Positions 15,453 to 22,561 of a stretch of 32,689 nt of DNA are shown here, piece after piece. This DNA is from DAOTYX01 sp034434635. GTDB taxonomy: Bacteria > Chloroflexota > Anaerolineae > B4-G1 > DUEL01. The stretch's first letter is position 1. Each line of letters opens with the position of its first letter. Location: NCBI GenBank assembly GCA_034434635.1, contig DAOTYX010000084.1:1-32689 (forward strand), written 5' to 3'. Below the pieces are notes generated by a model that worked only from the letters and a program-made list of their open reading frames with translations, was not told the DNA's origin and did no database searches. The position numbers and the translations under genes were made by a program.

Positions 15453-16513
15453 TCGAGGTCCGCACCGACCTGCCGCCGGCGGAGTGGGACCGTTTCGTCG
15501 CCGCCCACCCGCAGGCGCACGTCCTCCAGACCAGCCCGTGGGGCGACCTGAAGGCGGCTTTCGGCTGGGAGGCCGAACGGCTGGCGCTGGTGGCCGACGG
15601 GAAGGTGCAGGCCGGGGCGCAGGTGCTCTACCGGCGGCTGCCCGCCGGCCTGGGGCGCCTGGCCTACGTCCCCCGTGGCCCCCTGGTAGATTGGGAGCAG
15701 GGTGAGGCCATCGCCGTGTTACTCGACGCGCTGACCCAGGCTGCCCGCGCGCGCGGCTCCCTGGCGCTGATGGTGGAGCCGGACCTGCCGGACGAGCCCC
15801 GCTGGCGGGAGTATCTGGCTGGGCTGGGGTTCCTCCCTTCCCCGCTGGGCAATGTCCAGCCACGCCGCACACTCCTGGTGGACCTTTCGGGCAATGAGGA
15901 GGCAGTACTGGGCCGCATGCACCAGAAGGCCCGCTACAACGTCCGCCTGGCGGCGCGCAAGGGGGTGACGGTGCGCCCGGCCACGGCGGACGACCTGCCG
16001 ACGTTTTGCCACCTGATGGCGACGACTGGCGCGCGCGACCGCTTCGCCCCTCACGCCCCCGCCTACTACGAGCGGGCCTTCGGGTTGTTCGTGCCACGCG
16101 GCTGGGCGCAACTGCTCCTGGCGGAGGTGGAAGATGCGCCGGTAGCGGCGTTGATGGCCTTCGCCCTGGGGCGGCGGTCCTGGTACTTCTACGGAGCCTC
16201 CAGCGATGCCCACCGCGAGAAGATGGCCCCCTACCTGCTGCAGTGGGAGGCCATGCGCTGGGCACGCAACCTGGGCTGCGTCGAGTACGACCTGTGGGGT
16301 GTGCCGGACGAGGACGAATCAACCCTGGAGGCCCAGTTCACCCAACGTCAGGATGGCCTGTGGGGGGTCTATCGCTTCAAGCGCGGCTTCGGCGGGCGGC
16401 TGGTGCGCACGGTGGGCGCGTGGGACCGTCCGCTGCGTCGTTTCCCCTACTGGCTCTACGCGCTGGCTGGGCGGCGGTTGCGCGGCGGCGGCCTCGTCCG
16501 GCGACTCCCCTGA
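15449..16513 (+). CDS. FemAB-family aminoacyltransferase
   Basis: A 354-residue protein made of two GNAT-like halves typical of FemX/FemAB enzymes, which use aminoacyl-tRNA to add amino acids to the peptide of lipid II or peptidoglycan. Diagnostic parts: HVLQTSPWGDLKAAFGW near the start (about residues 25-41), VPRGPLVDW, MHQKARYNVRLAARKGV (about 155-171), WYFYGASSDAHREKMAPYLLQWEAMRWA (about 247-274) and YDLWGVP, GVYRFKRGFGG near the end. ATG 15449 overlaps the methyltransferase stop. In a single-membrane bacterium this would build or alter peptidoglycan cross-bridges; some relatives act on other substrates, so the target is not certain. Confidence 0.88.
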   Translation: MIEVRTDLPPAEWDRFVAAHPQAHVLQTSPWGDLKAAFGWEAERLALVADGKVQAGAQVLYRRLPAGLGRLAYVPRGPLVDWEQGEAIAVLLDALTQAARARGSLALMVEPDLPDEPRWREYLAGLGFLPSPLGNVQPRRTLLVDLSGNEEAVLGRMHQKARYNVRLAARKGVTVRPATADDLPTFCHLMATTGARDRFAPHAPAYYERAFGLFVPRGWAQLLLAEVEDAPVAALMAFALGRRSWYFYGASSDAHREKMAPYLLQWEAMRWARNLGCVEYDLWGVPDEDESTLEAQFTQRQDGLWGVYRFKRGFGGRLVRTVGAWDRPLRRFPYWLYALAGRRLRGGGLVRRLP

Positions 16514-16565
16514 AGCCTGTCACGTTGCGGGGGTGCTACCCATCACTGGCGTATCTGCCGGGCTG

Positions 16566-16574
16566 TGTTATAAT
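16566..16574 (+). promoter_or_regulatory. Extended -10 promoter of gdh1
   Basis: TGTTATAAT (16566-16574) is a consensus extended -10 element; the -35 region is poor (CTGGCG, 16546-16551). The transcript would start near 16581, leaving a 60-base leader with AGGAGGAAAGG before ATG 16641. Confidence 0.65.
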
Positions 16575-16640
16575 CAGCATGAAAAAATCATGAGAAAAAC
16601 AGGGCGTAGCGCTGCCCTGACAATAACCAGGAGGAAAGGT

Positions 16641-17891
16641 ATGACTGAAGAACTGAACCCCTTTGCCATCGCGCAGAAGCAGCTGGATCGGGCCGCCGAG
16701 ATTATGGGCCTGGACCCGGCGACGCACGAACTGTTGCGCTGGCCGCTGCGCGAACTGCACGTCACCCTGCCGGTGCGCATGGACGACGGCACTGTGAAGA
16801 TATTCCACGGTTTCCGCGTCCAGTACAACGACGCACGCGGCCCGACGAAGGGCGGCATCCGCTATCACCCTGAGGAGACCATTGACACCGTCCGCGCCCT
16901 GGCGGCCTGGATGACCTGGAAGACCGCCGTGGTGGATATCCCGCTGGGTGGCGGCAAGGGTGGCATCATCTGCAACCCCAAGGAAATGTCCGAGGGTGAG
17001 CTGGAGCGGCTCAGCCGCGCCTACATCCGCCAGGTGGGGCGGATCATCGGCGAGGAAGTGGATGTACCGGCGCCGGATGTGTACACCACGCCGCAGATCA
17101 TGGCCTGGATGATGGACGAATACTCCTTCATGCGCGGCTACAATGTCCCCGGCGTGATCACCGGCAAGCCGCTCCCCCTGGGCGGCTCGAAGGGCCGCGG
17201 CGACGCCACCGCGCGTGGCGGCGTCTACTGCGTGCGCGAGGCGGGCAAGGTGCTCGGTCTCAACCTCAAGGGTGCCACCGCCGCCATCCAGGGCTATGGC
17301 AACGCCGGTCAGTTCGCCCATATCCTGGGCCAGGAGATTCTGGGCCTGAAGGTCGTCGCCGTCTCCGATTCGAAAGGCGGCATTTATAAGGCCGAGGGCC
17401 TCGACCCCCAGGCGGTCATCGCCCACAAAGAAAAGACCGGTTCGGTGATCGACTTCCCCGGCGCGCGGAGCATCACCAACGCCGAACTGTTGGAACTGGA
17501 CGTGGTGGTGCTCTTCCCCAGCGCGATGGAGAATCAGATCACTGCCGCCAACGCGGCCAACATCAAGGCGAAGATCGTCGCCGAACTGGCCAATGGCCCC
17601 ACCACCCCCGAGGCCGACGAGATTCTCTACAAGAACGGCGTCTACGTCATCCCCGACTTTCTGTGCAATGCCGGCGGCGTGACCGTCTCTTACTTCGAGC
17701 AGGTTCAGAACGCCTATGACTACTACTGGGATCTGGAGACGGTGCACGAGCGGCTGGACAAGAAGATGAGCGCCGCCTTCCACGCCGTCCACGAGACCGC
17801 CCAGAAGTACAAGGTCAACAACCGCATGGGCGCCTACATCGTCGCTGTCCAGCGCGTGGCTGACGCCTGCAAATTGCGCGGTTGGGTATAG
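16641..17891 (+). CDS. Glutamate dehydrogenase, first copy
   Basis: A 416-residue Glu/Leu/Phe/Val dehydrogenase family enzyme, which interconverts glutamate with 2-oxoglutarate plus ammonia using NAD(P). Substrate-site residues are intact: K70 (GPTKGGIRYHP), K94 (MTWK), catalytic K106 (GGGKGG) and D146 (VPAPD). The nucleotide fold shows GYGNAGQ and a following acidic region (AVSDSKGG). The end, MGAYIVAVQRVADACKLRGWV, is typical. Start is ATG 16641 with AGGAGG; the frame is open upstream but no other start is supported. It has its own promoter and terminator. A second copy lies 3.2 kb downstream. Confidence 0.94.
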   Translation: MTEELNPFAIAQKQLDRAAEIMGLDPATHELLRWPLRELHVTLPVRMDDGTVKIFHGFRVQYNDARGPTKGGIRYHPEETIDTVRALAAWMTWKTAVVDIPLGGGKGGIICNPKEMSEGELERLSRAYIRQVGRIIGEEVDVPAPDVYTTPQIMAWMMDEYSFMRGYNVPGVITGKPLPLGGSKGRGDATARGGVYCVREAGKVLGLNLKGATAAIQGYGNAGQFAHILGQEILGLKVVAVSDSKGGIYKAEGLDPQAVIAHKEKTGSVIDFPGARSITNAELLELDVVVLFPSAMENQITAANAANIKAKIVAELANGPTTPEADEILYKNGVYVIPDFLCNAGGVTVSYFEQVQNAYDYYWDLETVHERLDKKMSAAFHAVHETAQKYKVNNRMGAYIVAVQRVADACKLRGWV

Positions 17892-17916
17892 GACAACCCA
17901 TCCTCTGGCGGTTCCG

Positions 17917-17951
17917 GACCCCGGCCTCACAAAGAGGCCGGGGTTCTGTTT
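17917..17951 (+). terminator. Rho-independent terminator of gdh1
   Basis: CCCCGGCCTC (17919-17928), loop ACAAA, GAGGCCGGGG (17934-17943), then TTCTGTTT. It is 25 bases after the gdh1 stop. Confidence 0.9.
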
Positions 17952-17952
17952 G

Positions 17953-18036
17953 GGTGTGTCCCAATTTTGTCGGGCAGGCCGCTTTGTGGGACAACTGCTC
18001 GCAGTTGTCCTGCTCCCGACAGTTTTGGGACGCACC
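17953..18036. repeat. Nested palindromic element, full copy
   Basis: Outer arms 17953-17978 and 18009-18036 are imperfect inverted repeats (about 22 of 26 positions), enclosing the palindrome GGACAACTGC-TC-GCAGTTGTCC (17989-18010). The right 48 bases recur at 24871-24918 with three differences. It lies 15 bases upstream of the histidine kinase -35 box. Confidence 0.8.
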
Positions 18037-18051
18037 TTCTGTTTTGTCCAC

Positions 18052-18080
18052 TTGGCACGGTCAGGTATCCGTGGTATCAT
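18052..18080 (+). promoter_or_regulatory. Promoter of the kinase-regulator operon
   Basis: TTGGCA (18052-18057), a 17-base spacer and TATCAT (18075-18080). The predicted start near 18087 leaves about 30 bases before ATG 18118. Confidence 0.7.
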
Positions 18081-18117
18081 AGGCGCGGTTGACCAACACG
18101 ATGGAGACAGTGTGGAC

Positions 18118-19452
18118 ATGTCACCTGTGGAGTGGTCCGTGAAGGGTGCCCGATCAGGGTTGACGCGAGCGGCGGAGCAGCAGGACCCCAAACTGCGCAC
18201 GATGTTCGAGATCGCCCGCGTTCTGGCCGGCGGGTACGACCTGGTTACCCTCTTGCCCAGGCTGCTCTCCTGTCTGATTGACTCCTGGGAAGCAGCGGAT
18301 TCGGGCATCCTCTCGCTCTATGACCCCGAGGAGGAACGCCTGAACATCGTGGCGGCACAGGGGTATGACTTCAATACTCTGAAGAAGATCCATCTGGCGC
18401 CTGGCGAGGCAATGGGCGGCCGGGTCATCGCCACGGGCGAGGCAGAACTGTACCCTACCCCCGACGACATCGCCGAGGCACGAGCCAACCTGAGCCCAGA
18501 GCATCAGGCTCTATGGGAGCAGGCCTCCGCCAGCCTGGGCCCCCCCTACAGCGCCGTCTGTATCCCCCTGGTGACCACGCAGGCCAAAGTGGGCATCTTT
18601 CTGCTGGAGAACCACACCCAGCCGAACAGTTTCAGCGCTGACGATATCCCCTTCCTGCTGGCCGTCTCCGACCTGATCGCCCTGGCTATCGAGAACGCCC
18701 GTCTGCGTAAGGAACTGCAAGACACGCGCGCCCTCGAAGAGGCCAACCGTCTGAAGGCTGAGGTCATCTCCACGCTGGCCCACGAGATGCGCACCCCGCT
18801 GACCTCGATCAAAGGCTACTCGACCGCCCTCCTGATGGATGAGGGCATCTTCGGGCCGGAGACGCAACGGGAGTTCCTGCAGATCATTGACGAGGAGTGC
18901 ACGGTCCTGCAAGGCCTGATTCAGGACCTGCTCGAGTCCTCGATCATCGAGGCCGGCTTCCTGAAACTGGAGTTGCAGCCGGTGATCCTGCCACGCCTGG
19001 CCAGAGCCATCGTTGATGACTTCATCCACGTGAGCAAGAAGCACCGCTTTCTGGTGGACTTCCCGCCGGGTTTCCCCATCGTGGATGCGGATCCCGATCG
19101 CGTCGCCCAGGTGTTGCGCAACCTGCTGGACAACGCGGTCAAGTACTCGCCCGATGGCGGACTGGTGGTGGTGCGCGGTCAGGTGGGAGAGGACGAGGTG
19201 ATCATCAGCGTCGCCGACCAGGGGGTCGGCATCGCGCCGGAACACCTCAACCGTCTGTTCGAAAAGTTCTTCCGCGTCGAGTCTGGCCTGGGTCGTCACG
19301 TCGTCGGCTCGGGCCTGGGGCTGCCCATCTGCCACGCTATCGTCGAGTCCCACGGTGGGCGCATCTGGGCAGAGAGCGAACTGGGCCAGGGCACGATCCT
19401 CTACTTCACGCTTCCACTCCGTCACGACGGGCAGGAGTTCCAGGAGGAATAG
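18118..19452 (+). CDS. GAF-domain sensor histidine kinase
   Basis: A 444-residue sensor with no membrane helix, so it should be cytoplasmic. Residues about 35-195 form a GAF-type sensing domain (ALEEAN follows it as a short coiled linker). The dimerisation/phosphoacceptor domain has LAHEMRTPLTSIKGY with H222 as the phosphorylated histidine. The ATPase part shows N339 (LLDNAVKY), DQGVGI and GSGLGLPI (397-404). It should phosphorylate the response regulator encoded three bases downstream. ATG 18118 was chosen; GTG 18112 is equally possible. A longer frame to 17950 crosses the promoter and the palindrome. The signal sensed is unknown; the position between two glutamate dehydrogenase genes suggests, but does not prove, a link to nitrogen or redox state. 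Confidence 0.9.
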   Translation: MSPVEWSVKGARSGLTRAAEQQDPKLRTMFEIARVLAGGYDLVTLLPRLLSCLIDSWEAADSGILSLYDPEEERLNIVAAQGYDFNTLKKIHLAPGEAMGGRVIATGEAELYPTPDDIAEARANLSPEHQALWEQASASLGPPYSAVCIPLVTTQAKVGIFLLENHTQPNSFSADDIPFLLAVSDLIALAIENARLRKELQDTRALEEANRLKAEVISTLAHEMRTPLTSIKGYSTALLMDEGIFGPETQREFLQIIDEECTVLQGLIQDLLESSIIEAGFLKLELQPVILPRLARAIVDDFIHVSKKHRFLVDFPPGFPIVDADPDRVAQVLRNLLDNAVKYSPDGGLVVVRGQVGEDEVIISVADQGVGIAPEHLNRLFEKFFRVESGLGRHVVGSGLGLPICHAIVESHGGRIWAESELGQGTILYFTLPLRHDGQEFQEE

Positions 19453-19455
19453 CCT

Positions 19456-20172
19456 ATGGGTGAGAAGATCCTGGTCGTTGACGACGAGCCGCGCGTCGTG
19501 CGCCTGGTCACTGAGGTGCTCAAGGCCATGGGCTACCAGGTAGTCGCTGCCATCAACGGCCAATCGGCGCTGGAGACGACCGCTCTGGAACAACCCGACC
19601 TGATCCTGCTGGACATCCTGCTGGGCAGCGGCCCGGATGGGTATGAGGTCTGTCAACGCGTCCGCGAGTTCTCCGACGTGCCGATCATCATGCTGACCGC
19701 CAAGGCCCAGGAGGCCGACGTGCTGCGCGGCTTCGATGTCGGGGCGGACGACTACCTGACCAAGCCATTCAATGCCAAGGAACTGGTCGCGCGGGTCAAG
19801 GCGGTGTTGCGACGCGCCCAGCAGCCGGAGGGGGTAGTCACCACCGTGTGGGCGTGCGGCGAGCTGCAGTTTGACTTTGCCCGCCGCGTGGTCCACGTGC
19901 GCGGCGAGCGCGTGCCACTCACGCGGACCGAATACGCCTTGCTGCGCCAGTTGGCCCTGCACCCGAATTGCGTTCTCTCCCATCAAGAACTGCTCACGGC
20001 CGTGTGGGGGCCTGAGTACATCAACGACGTGGACTATCTGCGCGCCTACGTCCGCTATTTGCGCCGCAAGATCGAGGATGACCCTGCCAACCCTCAGTAC
20101 ATCCTCACCTCTCAGGGGGTCGGCTACATGCTTGCCTGCCCGGAGGGCACCCATGCGCCCGTGGCGCCCTGA
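19456..20172 (+). CDS. OmpR/PhoB-family response regulator
   Basis: A 238-residue two-domain regulator. The receiver (1-120) has the acidic pair D9-D10, phosphoacceptor D53, T81 and K103 (TKPF). The winged-helix DNA-binding domain occupies about 130-232 (RTEYALLRQLALHPNCVLSHQELLTAVWG ... DDPANPQYILTSQGVGYML). The loop after D53 (ILLGSGPDGYEV) is one residue longer than the usual form. AGGAGG within the end of the kinase gene serves as ribosome site, so the pair is translated from one message. A strong terminator follows. Confidence 0.93.
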   Translation: MGEKILVVDDEPRVVRLVTEVLKAMGYQVVAAINGQSALETTALEQPDLILLDILLGSGPDGYEVCQRVREFSDVPIIMLTAKAQEADVLRGFDVGADDYLTKPFNAKELVARVKAVLRRAQQPEGVVTTVWACGELQFDFARRVVHVRGERVPLTRTEYALLRQLALHPNCVLSHQELLTAVWGPEYINDVDYLRAYVRYLRRKIEDDPANPQYILTSQGVGYMLACPEGTHAPVAP

Positions 20173-20216
20173 CCGCCTGGAAATTGGCCTGCGGGCGGGC
20201 TTCCCCTGCACCTCTT

Positions 20217-20250
20217 GTCGAGACGCCTCTTCGGCGTCTCGACGCTTTTT
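20217..20250 (+). terminator. Rho-independent terminator of the kinase-regulator operon
   Basis: GTCGAGACGCC (20217-20227), loop TCTTC, GGCGTCTCGAC (20233-20243), then GCTTTTT. Confidence 0.93.
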
Positions 20251-20307
20251 CATGCTTTTTTCAGAAACTGGTGGGGGCTTTCTATGCGATTCTCACGCCT
20301 GTCGTGG

Positions 20308-20313
20308 TATGAT
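20308..20313 (+). promoter_or_regulatory. Possible -10 box for the 188-residue protein gene
   Basis: TATGAT (20308-20313), 53 bases before the start codon; no good -35 box is seen. The terminator upstream makes a promoter in this interval necessary. Confidence 0.45.
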
Positions 20314-20366
20314 AAGGCCACAAACGGAGAGAAGAAAACTCAATCCAGAATGGGAGGTTAGGAGAG

Positions 20367-20933
20367 ATGGACACCCGGACAAAGACTTCACGACAGGCGC
20401 AGACGAAGACAGCGGCGCAGGACCTCGAACTGGTCCTCTCGGATGCGGTGAGCATGGCCGAGGGCGCGATGAACCAGGCGCTGGACTTCTGCGTCCAGAA
20501 GATGGGGCTGGACGACCGGCCGGCGGTGGTGGCGCGGCTGAAGGGGGGCGACCGCGAGACGTTGGATCGCTTCTCCTATCGTCTGGCCAGCCAGGCCGCC
20601 GAGTGGCTGGGCGCGTGGGACGAGAGCATCAAGGCCGTCTATCTGTACGACTACGACGCCACAGTCGAGGACACCCACTTCGGCACAGCGGCTCGTTCGC
20701 CGATGCTGCACCTCATCGTCTGGGCCAAGCGCAAGACCGGTGCGCTGGCCTCGATCCTGGAGGTGCTCGACCGCGCCCTGGCGCAGGGGTACGCCGACCT
20801 GACCGGCAAGCAGGAACTGAAGCACATGCTGAGCGCCGAAGTGATCGACGACGAGGGGGTGCAGAACTCCATCGGCGGCGCGGCGCTCCTGCGCTCTGTG
20901 CACACTCGACCGCTGCGCGTCTGGGAACGGTAG
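20367..20933 (+). CDS. Conserved-looking protein of unknown function
   Basis: A 188-residue soluble protein that I do not recognise. The N-terminal 25 residues are polar (TKTSRQAQTKTAAQ) and probably disordered. The rest mixes helices and strands: an N-terminal helical part (LVLSDAVSMAEGAMNQALDFCVQKMG), then IKAVYLYDYDATVEDTHFG, LHLIVWAKRKTGAL and a long helix (LASILEVLDRALAQGYADL). No signal peptide, membrane helix, nucleotide loop or metal cluster is seen. The ribosome site is GGGAGGTTAGGAGAG. It lies between the kinase-regulator terminator and gdh2, on the same strand as gdh2 and separated from it by a hairpin. It may therefore be cotranscribed with gdh2, perhaps as an accessory factor; that is speculation. 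Confidence 0.75.
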   Translation: MDTRTKTSRQAQTKTAAQDLELVLSDAVSMAEGAMNQALDFCVQKMGLDDRPAVVARLKGGDRETLDRFSYRLASQAAEWLGAWDESIKAVYLYDYDATVEDTHFGTAARSPMLHLIVWAKRKTGALASILEVLDRALAQGYADLTGKQELKHMLSAEVIDDEGVQNSIGGAALLRSVHTRPLRVWER

Positions 20934-20950
20934 CCATAGAGGACAAAGGC

Positions 20951-20992
20951 CAACAGCGCCGGGCTGGGGGGAGCCCCTGCCCGGTGCTGTTG
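20951..20992 (+). other. Hairpin between the unknown gene and gdh2
   Basis: CAACAGCGCCGGGC (20951-20964) pairs with GCCCGGTGCTGTTG (20979-20992) over 14 positions with one G-U. A short TTGTGTG follows. It is either a weak terminator or an mRNA processing/attenuation site upstream of gdh2. Confidence 0.65.
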
Positions 20993-21086
20993 TTGTGTGG
21001 GACACATCAGGCTGGAAGCCTGTCGAAACGGGCAACCGCGGCCCGATGGCCGTGATTGACAACAGACCTTCTACAGGAGAACTGAG

Positions 21087-22373
21087 ATGGCAGAGGCAAA
21101 GAACTCGTTTCAGATCGCCCAGGCACAGTTCGACAAGAGCGCTGACGTCCTGGGACTCCCGGAGGACATCCGGGAACTGTTACGCTGGCCCATGCGCGAA
21201 TTCCATTTCCGCATCCCGGTGCGCATGGACGATGGGAGCACCCGCTCCTTCCAGGGCTTCCGCGTGCAGCACAACGACGCGCGTGGGCCATCGAAAGGGG
21301 GCATTCGCTTCCACCCCAACGAGACGATTGACACCGTGCGCGCGCTGGCGATGTGGATGACCTGGAAGTGCGCCGTCGCCGACATCCCGCTGGGCGGCGG
21401 CAAGGGCGGTGTGATCGTCAACCCGGCTTCTCTCTCGGTGACGGAGAAAGAGCGGCTGTGCCGTGGCTGGGTCAACCAGATGTGGCACAACATCGGCCCA
21501 CGCATGGATGTGCCGGCCCCCGATGTCGGCACCACGCCGCAGATGATGGCCTGGATGATGGATGAGTACACCCGACTCCAGGGGCAGTACGTCCCCGGCG
21601 TCTTCACCGGCAAGCCGGTGGATATGGGCGGCAGCCTGGGCCGCACCGAGGCGACGGGCTTCGGCGTGATCTTCACCGTCCGCGAGGCGATGAAACACCT
21701 GGGCCTGGACCCCAGGTCGTGCAAGGCGGCCATTCAGGGCTTCGGCAACGTGGCCCAGTACGCCGCCATCGGCTTCCGTGACATCCTGGGCGGCAAGGTT
21801 GTCTGCGTCTCCTGCTACGACGAGGCGGACAAGAAGCCCTACACCTACTCCCACCCCGATGGCGTGGACCCGCACTTCCTGCAGAGCATCACCGACCAGT
21901 ACGGCACGATTGACAAGGCCAAAGCCAGGGCTGCTGGCTACGTCGTCGAAGACGCGATGGCCTGGATCGAGAAGGACGCGGATGTGTTGATCCCGGCGGC
22001 GCTGGAGAACATGATCACCGCCGAGACCGCCCCGCGCATCCACAAGAACGTCAAGATCATTGCCGAGGGGGCGAACGGCCCCACTACTCTGGAGGGGGAC
22101 GAGGTGATCCAGAAGCGGGGCATCTTCCTGATCCCCGACTTCCTGTGCAACGCTGGTGGCGTGACCTGCTCCTATTTCGAGGGCGTCCAGAACGACATGA
22201 ACTACTACTGGGGCCGCGACGAGGTCGTGCAGCGGCTCGACCAGAAGATGAGCACCGCCTTCCACGGCGTGCTGGAGATGTCCCTCGATCGCAAGGTGTA
22301 TATGCGCGACGCCGCCTACCTGGTGGCGATTGACCGCGTCGTGCGGGCCATGCGCCTGCGCGGCTGGGTGTAG
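21087..22373 (+). CDS. Glutamate dehydrogenase, second copy
   Basis: A 428-residue paralogue of the enzyme at 16641-17891, from the same family and with the same first 150 residue positions in register: K70, K94, K106 and D146 are all present, so it should be catalytic. The nucleotide-binding loop is GFGNVAQ. It differs by a longer stretch after that fold (YDEADKKPYTYSHPDGVDPHF) and by SLGRTEATGFG where the first copy has SKGRGDATARGG. AGGAG precedes ATG 21087. The two copies could form separate homohexamers or a mixed hexamer, as known for Thermus GdhA/GdhB. Cofactor preference cannot be assigned with confidence. Confidence 0.94.
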   Translation: MAEAKNSFQIAQAQFDKSADVLGLPEDIRELLRWPMREFHFRIPVRMDDGSTRSFQGFRVQHNDARGPSKGGIRFHPNETIDTVRALAMWMTWKCAVADIPLGGGKGGVIVNPASLSVTEKERLCRGWVNQMWHNIGPRMDVPAPDVGTTPQMMAWMMDEYTRLQGQYVPGVFTGKPVDMGGSLGRTEATGFGVIFTVREAMKHLGLDPRSCKAAIQGFGNVAQYAAIGFRDILGGKVVCVSCYDEADKKPYTYSHPDGVDPHFLQSITDQYGTIDKAKARAAGYVVEDAMAWIEKDADVLIPAALENMITAETAPRIHKNVKIIAEGANGPTTLEGDEVIQKRGIFLIPDFLCNAGGVTCSYFEGVQNDMNYYWGRDEVVQRLDQKMSTAFHGVLEMSLDRKVYMRDAAYLVAIDRVVRAMRLRGWV

Positions 22374-22411
22374 TCTACCACAACTACCCTTCCGAGAATA
22401 CTGACGACTGA

Positions 22412-22508
22412 CCACGGACCGCGGACGACGGACGACGGACCACGGACCACGGACGACGGACCACGGACCACGGACCGCCGGCATCTAGGCGTAGTCTGTG
22501 GTCTGTGG
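22412..22508. repeat. Heptanucleotide tandem array with inverted tail
   Basis: Nine consecutive 7-base units of the form C-C/G-A/G-C-G-G-A (22412-22474) and a tenth degenerate one, lying between gdh2 and the PEP/pyruvate-binding gene. Two units in the opposite sense, TCTGTGG twice (22495-22508), can pair with 22461-22474 over 14 positions including two G-U pairs. Confidence 0.9.
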
Positions 22509-22546
22509 TCGAGTCTGCGCGCCTGGCCGGGTCGTTGTTTTCGCAG

Positions 22547-22552
22547 TATAAT
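22547..22552 (+). promoter_or_regulatory. -10 box giving a leaderless transcript
   Basis: Perfect TATAAT (22547-22552) nine bases before ATG 22562; the transcript should start at or within three bases of the ATG. The -35 region is poor. No ribosome site is visible. Confidence 0.65.
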
Positions 22553-22561
22553 ACCTGCCAA

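Noticed and set aside
16536..18308. 590-residue open frame on the minus strand over gdh1
   Set aside because: The translation is a shadow of the dehydrogenase and crosses its promoter and terminator; no family features.
18511..20253. 580-residue open frame on the minus strand over the kinase and regulator genes
   Set aside because: It covers two well-defined genes and starts in the terminator; the translation is D/Q/H/V-rich noise.
16641..22373. One of the glutamate dehydrogenases as a dead regulatory subunit
   Set aside because: Both copies keep the three lysines and the aspartate of the active site, so inactivity is not supported by sequence.
22412..22481. CRISPR-like array
   Set aside because: Units are seven bases with no spacers, and no cas genes are present.
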